A stretch of 9,833 bases of DNA from Aestuariivirga sp. (GTDB lineage: Bacteria > Pseudomonadota > Alphaproteobacteria > Rhizobiales > Aestuariivirgaceae): NCBI GenBank assembly GCA_020252385.1, contig JADCDC010000502.1:1-9833 (forward strand). The letters are read 5' to 3'. The translations under genes were made by a program, and so were the position numbers. Position 1 is the stretch's first letter, and each line of letters starts with the position of its first letter. The notes beneath the pieces were generated by a model that was given only the letters and a program-made list of their open reading frames with translations, was not told the DNA's origin and did no database searches. Shown piece by piece: positions 1 to 6,632 of the stretch.

Positions 1-1067
1 CCCGGATCGGCGCCGGCACTCTTGGGGCCGACCTTGAGGCTGCCATAGGGATCGGTCCAGGCGATCGAGCCGCCGCCCGAACCCACTGTCACGATGTCGA
101 GCATCGGGGTCTTCACCGGGTAGCTCTCGACATTCGAGGACGAGGTGTACATCGGCTTGTAGTTCTCGATGATGGCGACGTCGGTCGACGTGCCGCCGAC
201 GTCGATCGTCAGGATGTCGCGGTAGCCAGCGAGCTGCGCCATGTGGATGGAGCCGAGAAGGCCGGCAGCAGGACCCGACAGCAGCATGGTCACCGGGCGT
301 TCGCCGGCGGTCGAATGCTTCACTACGCCGCCGTTCGACTGCATGATGAGGAACGGGATCTTGCCCGACTTCTCCTCGATCTTGTTGGCGGCGTTCGTCA
401 GATAGGTCTTGCAATAAGGCTTGACCAGCACGTCGACGAGGGTGGTCATCGCCCGCTCGTATTCGCGGTACTCGGGCAGCACCACCGAAGACAGCGACAC
501 GAATATGCCCGGGAATTCCTTGCGGATGAGCTCACCCACCTGCTGCTCATGGGCGCCGTTGGCATAGGAGTGAAGCAGGCAGACGGCAAGGCACTTCACG
601 CCGTCCTCGACGAGTTCGCGGACGGCGGCGAGCGTTGCGGCGGGGTCGATGGGCTCGAGTTCCGTGCCGTCGAATTTCATGCGCCCTGGAATTTCACGCA
701 CCAGGTGCAGCGGCACGAGGCGTGGCGGCTTGACCCAGAAGAACGAGTTGCCGTAGCCGTCCGGAACCGACTGGCGGGCGATCTCGATCATGTGGCGGAA
801 GCCACGGGTGACCAGGAGGCCCAGACCATCGAACTTGTGCTCAAGCACCGCATTGGTCGCCACGGTCGAGCCATGAAGCAGCATGGACACCTCGTCAGTG
901 CCCCGCCCCATGGCGCCCAGAACCTTCTCGACGCCTTTCAGAAGTCCGATGCTCGGGTCGCCTGGGGTTGATGGCGTCTTGACCGCGGCGATCCCGCCCG
1001 TGCGATCGTCGATCGCGACGACATCCGTGAACGTGCCGCCCGCATCGATGGCAATCCGAAGCCCCAT
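1..1067 (-). CDS. hyuA: Hydantoinase/5-oxoprolinase A subunit (HyuA), N-terminal half, 3' end beyond window
   Basis: The frame is open from ATG at 1067 to the left edge, giving 355 codons of a family usually near 680-700 residues, so the C-terminal half lies outside. Residues 8-16 (DAGGTFTDV) are the N-terminal phosphate-binding loop of the hydantoinase A N-terminal domain. Residues 289-296 (DVGGTSTD) are the second ATP-phosphate motif, opening the hydantoinase A core domain, and a glycine-rich VGSGGGS lies at 328-334. The family hydrolyses cyclic amides (hydantoins, 5-oxoproline) or carboxylates ketones with ATP, normally in complex with HyuB, which I expect further left. The start is fixed by the SD GAGGAGAG (1072-1079), four bases upstream. 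A perfect palindrome abuts the SD. The family assignment is firm. The substrate (N-methylhydantoin, oxoproline, ketone or other) cannot be told from this half. Confidence 0.9.
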   Translation of the reverse strand, partial: MGLRIAIDAGGTFTDVVAIDDRTGGIAAVKTPSTPGDPSIGLLKGVEKVLGAMGRGTDEVSMLLHGSTVATNAVLEHKFDGLGLLVTRGFRHMIEIARQSVPDGYGNSFFWVKPPRLVPLHLVREIPGRMKFDGTELEPIDPAATLAAVRELVEDGVKCLAVCLLHSYANGAHEQQVGELIRKEFPGIFVSLSSVVLPEYREYERAMTTLVDVLVKPYCKTYLTNAANKIEEKSGKIPFLIMQSNGGVVKHSTAGERPVTMLLSGPAAGLLGSIHMAQLAGYRDILTIDVGGTSTDVAIIENYKPMYTSSSNVESYPVKTPMLDIVTVGSGGGSIAWTDPYGSLKVGPKSAGADP

Positions 1068-1078
1068 CTGACTCTCCT

Positions 1079-1099
1079 CATATCCACATAATGGATATG
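1079..1099 (-). promoter_or_regulatory. Perfect palindrome upstream of hyuA, candidate operator
   Basis: CATATCCA (1079-1086), a 5-nt spacer, then TGGATATG (1092-1099): eight-base perfect arms. It begins at the last base of the hyuA SD, so a bound protein would sit over the transcript start or ribosome site. In RNA it would form an AU-rich stem just before the SD. An operator seems likelier than a terminator because the arms are AT-rich and no T run follows. The binding protein is unknown. Confidence 0.5.
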
Positions 1100-1107
1100 G
1101 TATTCAG

Positions 1108-1135
1108 TTTATGCGCAAATCCACCGGCAATGCAA
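1108..1135 (-). promoter_or_regulatory. Possible sigma70-type promoter for hyuA
   Basis: Reading the minus strand, a weak -35 TTGCAT (1135-1130) is followed after 16 nt by CATAAA (1113-1108), which matches the -10 consensus at four of six positions. The predicted start, near 1101, falls right at the edge of the palindrome at 1079-1099, which is a classic repressor placement. The match is weak and rests on pattern alone. Confidence 0.3.
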
Positions 1136-1149
1136 GCCGCCCGTGGCAC

Positions 1150-1197
1150 CCTTGAACGGGAAACGCCACGGTCCTTGCCGGACCGTGGCGTTCAAGG
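1150..1197 (-). terminator. Strong two-part hairpin between preA and hyuA, possible terminator or attenuator
   Basis: A 13-bp perfect stem pairs AACGCCACGGTCC (1162-1174) with 1180-1192 around a 5-nt loop. An outer arm, CCTTGAAC (1150-1157), can also pair with GTTCAAGG (1190-1197). It lies 20 nt after the preA stop. On the minus strand only TTT follows the inner stem, so it is not a textbook intrinsic terminator. It may instead attenuate, or protect the preA mRNA 3' end. Confidence 0.5.
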
Positions 1198-1217
1198 CCT
1201 CCCGAGTGGCGTGACCG

Positions 1218-2528
1218 CTATTCCGCCGCCTTCAACCGCATCGGGTTGTTCGGGTGGGTGGTCCAGTTCCCGTAATTCGGCTCGATGGGCTTTCCGGTGC
1301 GGGGATCAATGCCGTCCGTCATGTGCACCATGGTGATGCACTTCTCGACCGGGCAGACCTCGACACAGAGGTTGCACGCCACGCACTCGCTGTCGATCAC
1401 CTCGAAGTGACGCTTGCCGTCCTTCTCCTGCATGATCGCCTGGTGCGAGGTGTCCTCGCAGGCGGCGTAGCAGCGGCCGCACTTGATGCACAGGTCCTGG
1501 TCGATGCGCGCCTTGGTGATGTAGTTGAGATTGAGATACTGCCAGTCGGTGACGTTCGGCACGGTGCGGCCGCGGAAGTCGTCGAGCGTGCGGTAGCCCT
1601 TCTCGTCCATCCAGCGCGCAAGACCGGTCTTCATCTCCTCGACGATCCGGAAGCCGTAGGTCATGGCGGCGGTGCAGACCTGCACCGTGCCGCAGGAGAG
1701 CGAGATGAACTCCGCCGCGTCGCGCCAGGTGGTCACACCGCCGATGCCGGAGATCGGCAGGCCGCGGGTCTCCGGGTCACGGGCGATCTCGGCGATCATG
1801 TTGAGCACGATCGGCTTGACCGCCGGCCCGCAATAGCCGCCGTGGCTGCCCTTGCCATCGATCGTGGGCTTCGGCGTGAAGGTGTCGAGATCGATGCCGA
1901 TGATCGAGTTCACCGTGTTGATGAGCGAGACAGCATCGGCACCGCCGCGCTTGGCGGCCCGTGCGGGTTGGCGGATGTCGGTGACGTTGGGCGTGAGCTT
2001 GACGATCACCGGCATGCGGCTGTGCTGCTTGCACCAGCGTACCACCATCTCGATGTACTCCGGCACCTGGCCGACGGCGGCTCCCATGCCGCGCTCGCTC
2101 ATGCCGTGCGGGCAACCGAAGTTCAGTTCGATGCCGTCGCAGTCGGTTTCCTCGACGCGCTTCAGGATGTTCTTCCAGGCGTCCTCGTTGCACGGCACCA
2201 TGAGCGACACGACCATCGCCCGGTCCGGCCATTCGCGCTTCACCTTCTTGATCTCTTGCAGATTGATCTCGAGATCCCGGTCGGTGATCAGTTCGATGTT
2301 GGTGAAGCCCAAGAGCCGGCGGTCAGCTCCGTGGATGGCGCCATAACGCGGACCGTTGACATTGACGATCGGCGGGCCCGCCTCCCCTAAGGTCTTCCAC
2401 ACCACGCCGCCCCAGCCGGCCTTGAAGGCGCGCACGACGTTGTATTCCTTGTCGGTCGGCGGCGCCGAGGCGAGCCAGAACGGGTTCGGGGACTTGATGC
2501 CAACGAGATTGGCGCGAAGGTCAGCCAT
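1218..2528 (-). CDS. preA: NAD-dependent dihydropyrimidine dehydrogenase subunit PreA (FMN, Fe-S)
   Basis: This 436-residue protein has the usual PreA length. The N-terminal 330 residues form a dihydroorotate-dehydrogenase-like FMN barrel. The active-site loop at 136-149 (NFGCPHGMSERGMG) carries C139, the general acid in this family. KLTPNVTD is at 177-184 and the phosphate-site GIGGV at 261-265. A C-terminal ferredoxin domain has two 4Fe-4S motifs: C347, C350, C353, C357 and C382, C385, C388, C392. The family reduces uracil or thymine to the 5,6-dihydro form using electrons passed from the flavoprotein PreT. No preT is present in this window. The start ATG is set by SD GAGGAGGG (2535-2542). 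Family identity is sure. Because no dihydropyrimidinase or preT is nearby, it may act on another uracil-like or lactam ring, which is inference. Confidence 0.93.
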   Translation of the reverse strand: MADLRANLVGIKSPNPFWLASAPPTDKEYNVVRAFKAGWGGVVWKTLGEAGPPIVNVNGPRYGAIHGADRRLLGFTNIELITDRDLEINLQEIKKVKREWPDRAMVVSLMVPCNEDAWKNILKRVEETDCDGIELNFGCPHGMSERGMGAAVGQVPEYIEMVVRWCKQHSRMPVIVKLTPNVTDIRQPARAAKRGGADAVSLINTVNSIIGIDLDTFTPKPTIDGKGSHGGYCGPAVKPIVLNMIAEIARDPETRGLPISGIGGVTTWRDAAEFISLSCGTVQVCTAAMTYGFRIVEEMKTGLARWMDEKGYRTLDDFRGRTVPNVTDWQYLNLNYITKARIDQDLCIKCGRCYAACEDTSHQAIMQEKDGKRHFEVIDSECVACNLCVEVCPVEKCITMVHMTDGIDPRTGKPIEPNYGNWTTHPNNPMRLKAAE

Positions 2529-2639
2529 TGTTCGCCCTCCTCAACCCTGCATTACGGGGTCCGCCCTCAGCCAGGGATTTTTGGGGAGGATGACAGAATT
2601 TGTTCAGGTGGTCAAAAACGATTTTGACCCCGCCCCGGC
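2529..2639 (-). promoter_or_regulatory. 111-nt preA leader, likely internal regulatory region
   Basis: This is the widest gap but one in the gene run, and it separates the isochorismatase-family gene from preA. It holds the palindrome at 2610-2629 and a strong SD at 2535-2542. A TTGACC hexamer lies inside the palindrome's right arm on the minus strand and could be a -35 box, but no convincing -10 follows at 16-18 nt. A promoter here is therefore suspected, not shown. Confidence 0.35.
2610..2629. promoter_or_regulatory. Perfect 20-bp palindrome upstream of preA, candidate operator
   Basis: GGTCAAAA (2610-2617), spacer ACGA, TTTTGACC (2622-2629): a perfect dyad with eight-base arms, starting 11 nt after the upstream stop codon and 82 nt before preA. 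The A/T-rich inner arms would make a poor terminator hairpin, and no long T run follows, so a dimeric regulator site is the better reading. It differs in sequence from the dyad before hyuA, which suggests a different regulator. Confidence 0.55.
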
Positions 2640-3317
2640 TCAGGCGCTCTGGCGCCACGCCGTCAGGATGTCGCCTGAGTCCATGACAAGCCCGAGGTGC
2701 AGCGACACCATCTTGAGGGCCGCCGCCTCCATCTCCGGGTTGGTGCCGCGCACCAGGTCCTGGGCCACGATGACCCGGTAACTCAGGTTGCTGGCATCGA
2801 AGGCACAGTTCAGCACGCAGCAGTCGGTCATTCCGCCGTCGATCACCACGCTCTTCACCCCCATCTGCCGCAGCAGGAAATCGAGGTCGGTCGCAAAGAA
2901 GGGCGAGAGCCGCTTCTTGCTGGCGACCACGTGGTCGTCCTCCAGCACTTCGGTGACGAATTCGGTCCAGCGGCTGCCTTCGAGGGCATGTTCATCGGCA
3001 TTGGGAATGTCGCCGACATAGAGCGGGAAGGTCCGCCTCCAGGCAGAGGGGATGCCCTTCACGTCGTCAACGCCGCTCTTGCGCAGCACGCTCTTCACAT
3101 GAATGACCGGCACGCCCAACTGGCGGGCCGCGGCGTGAAAGGCGTTGAGGGGCTCGACGATATCACGGGCGCGGGGTGCGGGGCACGGGCAGTCCGGCGA
3201 GTCGGAGAGATGGCCCTGATGCATGTCGATCGACACGATTGCCGCATTCGCGCGGCCGGTGAAGTCCTCGAAGCCCGCGGGCAGGCTGCGGCGGTTTCCA
3301 TAGATATAGGCGAACAT
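2640..3317 (-). CDS. Isochorismatase-family cysteine hydrolase (probable amidohydrolase)
   Basis: This 225-residue protein has the fold and triad of the isochorismatase/nicotinamidase superfamily: D31 (in SIDMHQGH), K134 (SKKRLSPF) and C167 (GGMTDCCVLN, residues 161-170), followed by the usual AFDASNLSYRVIV segment. Members hydrolyse small amides such as nicotinamide, maleamate, N-carbamoylsarcosine or ureidoacrylate, or vinyl ethers. I chose ATG 3317 because GGAGG (3325-3329) sits seven nt before it. A GTG at 3344 in frame overlaps the upstream stop (GTGA) but has no SD and would add nine residues. An odd CPCP patch at 43-46 follows the active-site Asp. In this cluster, hydrolysis of a ring-opened amide or carbamoyl intermediate fits, by analogy to maleamate amidase in nicotinate breakdown. 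The exact substrate is unknown. Confidence 0.87.
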   Translation of the reverse strand: MFAYIYGNRRSLPAGFEDFTGRANAAIVSIDMHQGHLSDSPDCPCPAPRARDIVEPLNAFHAAARQLGVPVIHVKSVLRKSGVDDVKGIPSAWRRTFPLYVGDIPNADEHALEGSRWTEFVTEVLEDDHVVASKKRLSPFFATDLDFLLRQMGVKSVVIDGGMTDCCVLNCAFDASNLSYRVIVAQDLVRGTNPEMEAAALKMVSLHLGLVMDSGDILTAWRQSA

Positions 3318-3340
3318 CGGATATCCTCCGGCTTTCCTGA

Positions 3341-3868
3341 TCACGTTGACGGCAGTGGATGGTCGAGGGCGCCCGCCGAAAGAAAGAGGGCGAGCATCTG
3401 ATAGTAGCCGGCGATGGCGACGACCTCGCTCGCCGCACCACGGCCAATCAGCCCGACCAGTGTCAGCAGCTGCTCCTCGGGAATGCGGCGCTCACGCACC
3501 GCTGCCCGGCAGACGGCGACGATCGCATCCTCGGCGGGCCGGCCACACCGTCCGCCGGAGCGGATCGCCGCAATCTCCGCTGCATCCAGTCCGAGACTGC
3601 GCCCGATGGGCTCATGATAGTCCCATTCATAGCCGGAACCGAAGGCTGCCGCCGTGGCGAGGATCGCCACTTCCCGGAGCCGCGGGTCGAGCCCGCCCGA
3701 AAAACGGATCCTTGCTCCCACGTTCTGTATCGCATCGGCAAGTTCCGGAACATCGAGCATGGCGAGGAACGGCAATGGCACGTCCTTGCGCGGACCGGAG
3801 GCGATCACGTCATAGGCCTGCCGCTGTGCCGCGGTCATCGACTGTGGATCGCGTGCCCCGATCAGCAT
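3341..3868 (-). CDS. Carboxymuconolactone decarboxylase-like (AhpD-fold) protein
   Basis: This 175-residue, mostly helical protein shows the CMD-family core at about 60-100: GGLDPRLREVAIL, then GSGYEWDYHEPIG, then GLDAAEIAAI. The family signature residues E66, E81, W82 and H85 are visible. The CxxC of the peroxidatic AhpD branch is absent, so a thiol peroxidase role is unlikely; a decarboxylase or isomerase-like role, or a structural one, is possible. ATG 3868 is used because it follows the cyclase stop by 14 nt with GGGAG just upstream. A longer frame reaching 4390 would overlap the cyclase out of frame and its extra N-terminus resembles no family. Its stop overlaps the alternative GTG of the next gene, indicating one transcript. 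The role in the pathway is inferred only from position. Confidence 0.83.
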   Translation of the reverse strand: MLIGARDPQSMTAAQRQAYDVIASGPRKDVPLPFLAMLDVPELADAIQNVGARIRFSGGLDPRLREVAILATAAAFGSGYEWDYHEPIGRSLGLDAAEIAAIRSGGRCGRPAEDAIVAVCRAAVRERRIPEEQLLTLVGLIGRGAASEVVAIAGYYQMLALFLSAGALDHPLPST

Positions 3869-3882
3869 GTGCCCCCCGCTCC

Positions 3883-4731
3883 CTAGCGCCGGCCGAAGAT
3901 GGCACGGGCGGCATCGCCCACGGCCTCGACCTTCTCGTCCATCCCCTCGAAACAGACGATGCGGCAGGGGCAGCCCTCGAGGCCCTCGTAGCGCCATGGG
4001 AAGGCGCCGATCACCGCGCGCTTGTTGAGCATGAGATCGATGTCGCCACCGACATTCTCGGCATGGATCAGGCCTTCCTGGAAGGCATAGGCATGGAAGG
4101 GGAAGATGTTCTCGGTGACCAGCCGCCCCGATTTCTTGTGCGTGTAGCTGTATTCGCCGAAGAACTCCTCGCAGCTCTTGCCGACCTTCTTCTCGAAGCG
4201 CTTGGCGAGATCGGGCCGCATGTGGCGGATCGACGTGTTCATCGAATGGTCGCCCGAACCCGCATCGATGCCGAACCACTTGATCTTGCGCTTCAGCATC
4301 CAGTGCAGGAGTTCGATGGTGCCGCCGGGATGCATGCAGAAGTAGCGCACCAGGTCCTGCTGCGGCTTTCCTTCCCAGTAGCGATGCCAACCGGTGTGGA
4401 TGATCAGGATGTCGCCGTCGCGGATCTCGACCGGCGCCTTCTCCAGCATCTCGGGCGTGATCACCGCCCAGTCATCCATGTATTGCGAGACATCGACCAC
4501 GCAGCCGGGACTGACCAGATAGTCGAGGGCATAGGAGGCCATGTCGCCCATGCCGTCGGTGCCGTGCATGGCGCCGTCGATATGGGTTCCGACATGCATG
4601 GCCGTGTCGATGCGCTGCGCAACGATCTGCTTGGTCTGCAGGTTCTGCGCATAATACATCTGGTTGCCGGCATAGCCGACCCAGCCGGGCGTGTGGACGT
4701 TCATCAGGTGGGTCATGTCGACGATCTTCAT
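3883..4731 (-). CDS. Cyclase-family metal-dependent hydrolase (kynurenine formamidase/isatin hydrolase type)
   Basis: This 282-residue protein has the cyclase-family metal motif HVGTHIDGAMH at 46-56, matching HxGTHxDxxxH, whose His and Asp side chains bind Zn or Mn in kynurenine formamidase and isatin hydrolase. IIHTGWHRYW (110-119) and a later GIDAGSGDHS segment also match the family. These enzymes hydrolyse N-formyl or cyclic amide and lactam bonds. No tryptophan-pathway genes are adjacent, so a role on a ring-derived lactam or formamide of the local pathway is more likely than kynurenine breakdown. SD GGAGGAG (4738-4744) precedes ATG by six nt. A 55-nt gap separates it from the coxG-like gene. 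No signal peptide is evident, so it should be cytosolic. Confidence 0.88.
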   Translation of the reverse strand: MKIVDMTHLMNVHTPGWVGYAGNQMYYAQNLQTKQIVAQRIDTAMHVGTHIDGAMHGTDGMGDMASYALDYLVSPGCVVDVSQYMDDWAVITPEMLEKAPVEIRDGDILIIHTGWHRYWEGKPQQDLVRYFCMHPGGTIELLHWMLKRKIKWFGIDAGSGDHSMNTSIRHMRPDLAKRFEKKVGKSCEEFFGEYSYTHKKSGRLVTENIFPFHAYAFQEGLIHAENVGGDIDLMLNKRAVIGAFPWRYEGLEGCPCRIVCFEGMDEKVEAVGDAARAIFGRR

Positions 4732-4786
4732 TGCGTTCTCCTCCAGAATTGTTGTGTCTTGTATCGGATGCGCCGGCCCCTGCCGC

Positions 4787-5329
4787 TCAGGACTTGATCC
4801 AGCCCTTGATCGACCGGGTCAGAAGGCGCGAGGCGCTGAGCGGCTGCGAAGAGTTGCGCAGCACGGGATCCGTGCCGGTTTCGGCGGCGGCGAAGACGGC
4901 CTCGGCATTGGCGACGAAATCGGCGATCATCACATTGGCAATCTCCGAGATCAGCCCGGTGCGGCCGAACTGCGCGATGGCGCCCGACAGCATCACGTCG
5001 GCATCGACCGTCACCCGCGTGCTGCCGTCCTCGGGCACGAAGCTGCAGATCATCGTCATCTTGCCGCGGCTGCCGCCCTTCTTGTCGACCCCCTTGCCCT
5101 CGACCGAGATGCGCCGGGAGGCCTCATCGAAATCGACCTTCGCTTCGCCCTCGAAGCTCGCCTGGAAGGGTCCGACCTTGGCCGTGACCCTGCCGCCGTG
5201 CAGGCCGTCTTCCCTCTGTCCCAGATGCTCGGCGCCCGGGAGGCAGGCCGCAACCGCCGGAATGTCGCTGAAGAAGGCCCAGACGGCCTCGAACGGCCGC
5301 GCCACGGTGAACTCCTTGACGATCTTCAT
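4787..5329 (-). CDS. coxG: CoxG-family SRPBCC protein (carbon monoxide dehydrogenase subunit G-like)
   Basis: This 180-residue protein begins MKIVKEFTVARPFEAVWAFF and continues with CLPGAEHL (29-36), KVGPFQASFEGEAKV and GSRGKMTM, all typical of the CoxG/SRPBCC hydrophobic-pocket fold. The last 20 residues (SASRLLTRSIKGWIKS) form a basic amphipathic tail, as in CoxG proteins that associate with the membrane. CoxG accompanies aerobic CO dehydrogenases and other molybdenum hydroxylases, and is linked to membrane attachment and electron hand-off. That suits the Mo-hydroxylase large subunit at 7745-9833. The start has SD AAGGAGGAGG (5339-5348) nine nt upstream. The family call is firm. The partner enzyme is inferred from neighbourhood, since a regulator and four genes lie between them. 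Confidence 0.87.
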   Translation of the reverse strand: MKIVKEFTVARPFEAVWAFFSDIPAVAACLPGAEHLGQREDGLHGGRVTAKVGPFQASFEGEAKVDFDEASRRISVEGKGVDKKGGSRGKMTMICSFVPEDGSTRVTVDADVMLSGAIAQFGRTGLISEIANVMIADFVANAEAVFAAAETGTDPVLRNSSQPLSASRLLTRSIKGWIKS

Positions 5330-5357
5330 GCCCGGCCGCCTCCTCCTTCACGTCGCT

Positions 5358-6206
5358 CTAATACTGCTTGCCGCCGCTGGCGACAGCGTAGACATCGGTG
5401 CGCCGGTCCTCGCGCGGGCGCACCAGCGGCGAGCGCACGCGTGACGCCTCGGCCACCGCGGTATCGAACTCCGCCACCGCAATCCGCTCCTCGTCATCGC
5501 CCATCGGTCCCTCGAGCACGGTCCCATAGGGGTCGGCGATCAGCGAGGAGCCGAGAAACTCCGTCGTGCCCACGCGGCCGCATTGCGACGCGATGGCGAT
5601 GTAGACCTGGTTGAGGTTGGCCTGCAGAATGGCGCCGCGCGCCTGGCCAATGTAGCCCATCGCATCGCGCGGTTTCGGATCAAATCCTCTGACCCATGCG
5701 GTCGGAACCGCGATCAGGTCGGCCCCCGCCAGGGCAAGCACCCGGGCAACCTCGACGAAGCGGAGATCATAGCAGACGCAGATCCCGATGCGGCCGATGG
5801 GCGTTTGGTAGACGCTGAGGCCGCGCTCGCCCGGTGCGAAGATCAGCTTTTCGGAATCGAAGAGATGGAGTTTCTGGTAATGGCCGGCGAGACCGTCCGG
5901 TCCTACCAGCATCGCCGAGTTGAACAGCCGGTCCCCCTGGCGCTCGCAAAAGCCTCCGGCGATCCAAACCCCGTGGCGCCGTGCGGCCCCGCTCCACGCC
6001 TCGAGTGTTGGCCCGTTGATCTCCTCCGCGCTCCGCAGGAGCCCGGCCCTCTCCAGCTGATAGCCCGAAATCGCGAGTTCCGGCAGGACGACCAAGCGCG
6101 CTCCGGCTGCGGCCGCTTCCTCCACGAGGTCCAGCGTGCGCCGCCGGTTGCCGCCGGCGTCGAAGGCCTCGGCCCTGAATTGGACGATGGCGACTTGCGT
6201 CTTCAT
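5358..6206 (-). CDS. Nitrilase-superfamily carbon-nitrogen hydrolase (amidase/carbamoylase type)
   Basis: This 282-residue protein carries the complete catalytic set: E43 (VLPELAISGY), K112 (HYQKLHLF) and C145 (GICVCYDLRF), with AVPTAWV and ANLNQVYIAIASQCG later. Length and motifs fit the C-N hydrolase branch that includes omega-amidases, aliphatic amidases and beta-ureidopropionase-like enzymes, rather than true nitrilases. It could release ammonia or carbamate from a linear amide or ureido acid. That would complement PreA and HyuA, since the family includes the third enzyme of reductive pyrimidine breakdown. Only eight nt separate it from the upstream cupin, and the SD is poor (AAGG three nt before ATG), so translational coupling is likely. 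No secretion signal is seen. The exact substrate cannot be read from sequence. Confidence 0.9.
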   Translation of the reverse strand: MKTQVAIVQFRAEAFDAGGNRRRTLDLVEEAAAAGARLVVLPELAISGYQLERAGLLRSAEEINGPTLEAWSGAARRHGVWIAGGFCERQGDRLFNSAMLVGPDGLAGHYQKLHLFDSEKLIFAPGERGLSVYQTPIGRIGICVCYDLRFVEVARVLALAGADLIAVPTAWVRGFDPKPRDAMGYIGQARGAILQANLNQVYIAIASQCGRVGTTEFLGSSLIADPYGTVLEGPMGDDEERIAVAEFDTAVAEASRVRSPLVRPREDRRTDVYAVASGGKQY

Positions 6207-6214
6207 GCCCTTGA

Positions 6215-6628
6215 TCAGCGGTTGTCCGGTGGAAGCGGTGGCGCCGCATCGGCGGGCAGTGCCTTCACGGCCTTGAGCAGGTTGATGTCCGCAGGCGCCG
6301 GACCGCCGACGCTGACGATGTGCTTGCCCCGGTTCGCCTTCACCGCATGCTTCACCCCGACGGGCACATGCACGATGCAGCCCGCATGGAAGGGCAAATC
6401 GAGATTGTTGGTGTAGTCGCTGATCGTCCCCTCGCCTTCGAGGATGAAGATCGTGTCCTCCGACGCCACATGGATATGGGGGACGTTTTCCTCGCCCGGT
6501 TCGAGCCTGACATAGTTCATGTTGGCGTACCAGCAGCCGACGCCAGGCCAGACGACGAATCGGGCATCCTTGGAAATGAGCGGCAGACGCATCGACGGCG
6601 TGTCGCGGTGGAAGACGCGAATGGCCAT
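6215..6628 (-). CDS. Small cupin-domain protein with intact metal site
   Basis: This 137-residue single cupin has a canonical first motif: G45, H51, H53 and E57 in GEENVPHIHVASEDTIF, then ILEGEG. The second motif has G83, P89, G91, H94 and N99 (GCIVHVPVGVKHAVKAN). Three His and a Glu should bind Fe, Mn, Ni or Zn. Small cupins of this shape act as dioxygenases, isomerases, lyases or ligand-binding proteins. I cannot choose between these. SD GGGGGAG (6638-6644) lies inside the 3' end of the upstream gene, which ends four nt before this start, so the two cupins are surely co-transcribed. It may perform a ring-cleavage or isomerisation step, which is inference. Confidence 0.83.
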   Translation of the reverse strand: MAIRVFHRDTPSMRLPLISKDARFVVWPGVGCWYANMNYVRLEPGEENVPHIHVASEDTIFILEGEGTISDYTNNLDLPFHAGCIVHVPVGVKHAVKANRGKHIVSVGGPAPADINLLKAVKALPADAAPPLPPDNR

Positions 6629-6632
6629 GGCT

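Noticed and set aside
243..1336. Plus-strand ORFs at 243-971, 883-1071 and 1091-1336
   Set aside because: The first two are antisense to hyuA, and the third crosses the hairpin and the preA end; none has an SD or a recognisable domain.
1254..2390. 378-residue plus-strand ORF opposite preA
   Set aside because: It is antisense to a clear PreA gene, has His/Asp/Arg-rich composition typical of high-GC shadow frames, and has no recognisable motif.
2610..2629. Reading the preA palindrome as an intrinsic terminator
   Set aside because: The stem is AT-rich next to the loop and no T run follows it on the minus strand.
3869..4390. N-terminal extension of the CMD-like frame to 4390
   Set aside because: The extra 174 residues overlap the cyclase in another frame and resemble no family; the CMD fold begins at ATG 3868 with an SD.
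3883..4731. Naming the cyclase-family gene kynB
   Set aside because: The metal motif is shared by many hydrolases, and no kynureninase or tryptophan dioxygenase gene is nearby.
3346..4797. 483-residue plus-strand ORF spanning the CMD-like and cyclase genes
   Set aside because: It lies antisense to two well-supported genes, is rich in Arg/Pro/His, and has no family motif; a high-GC artefact.
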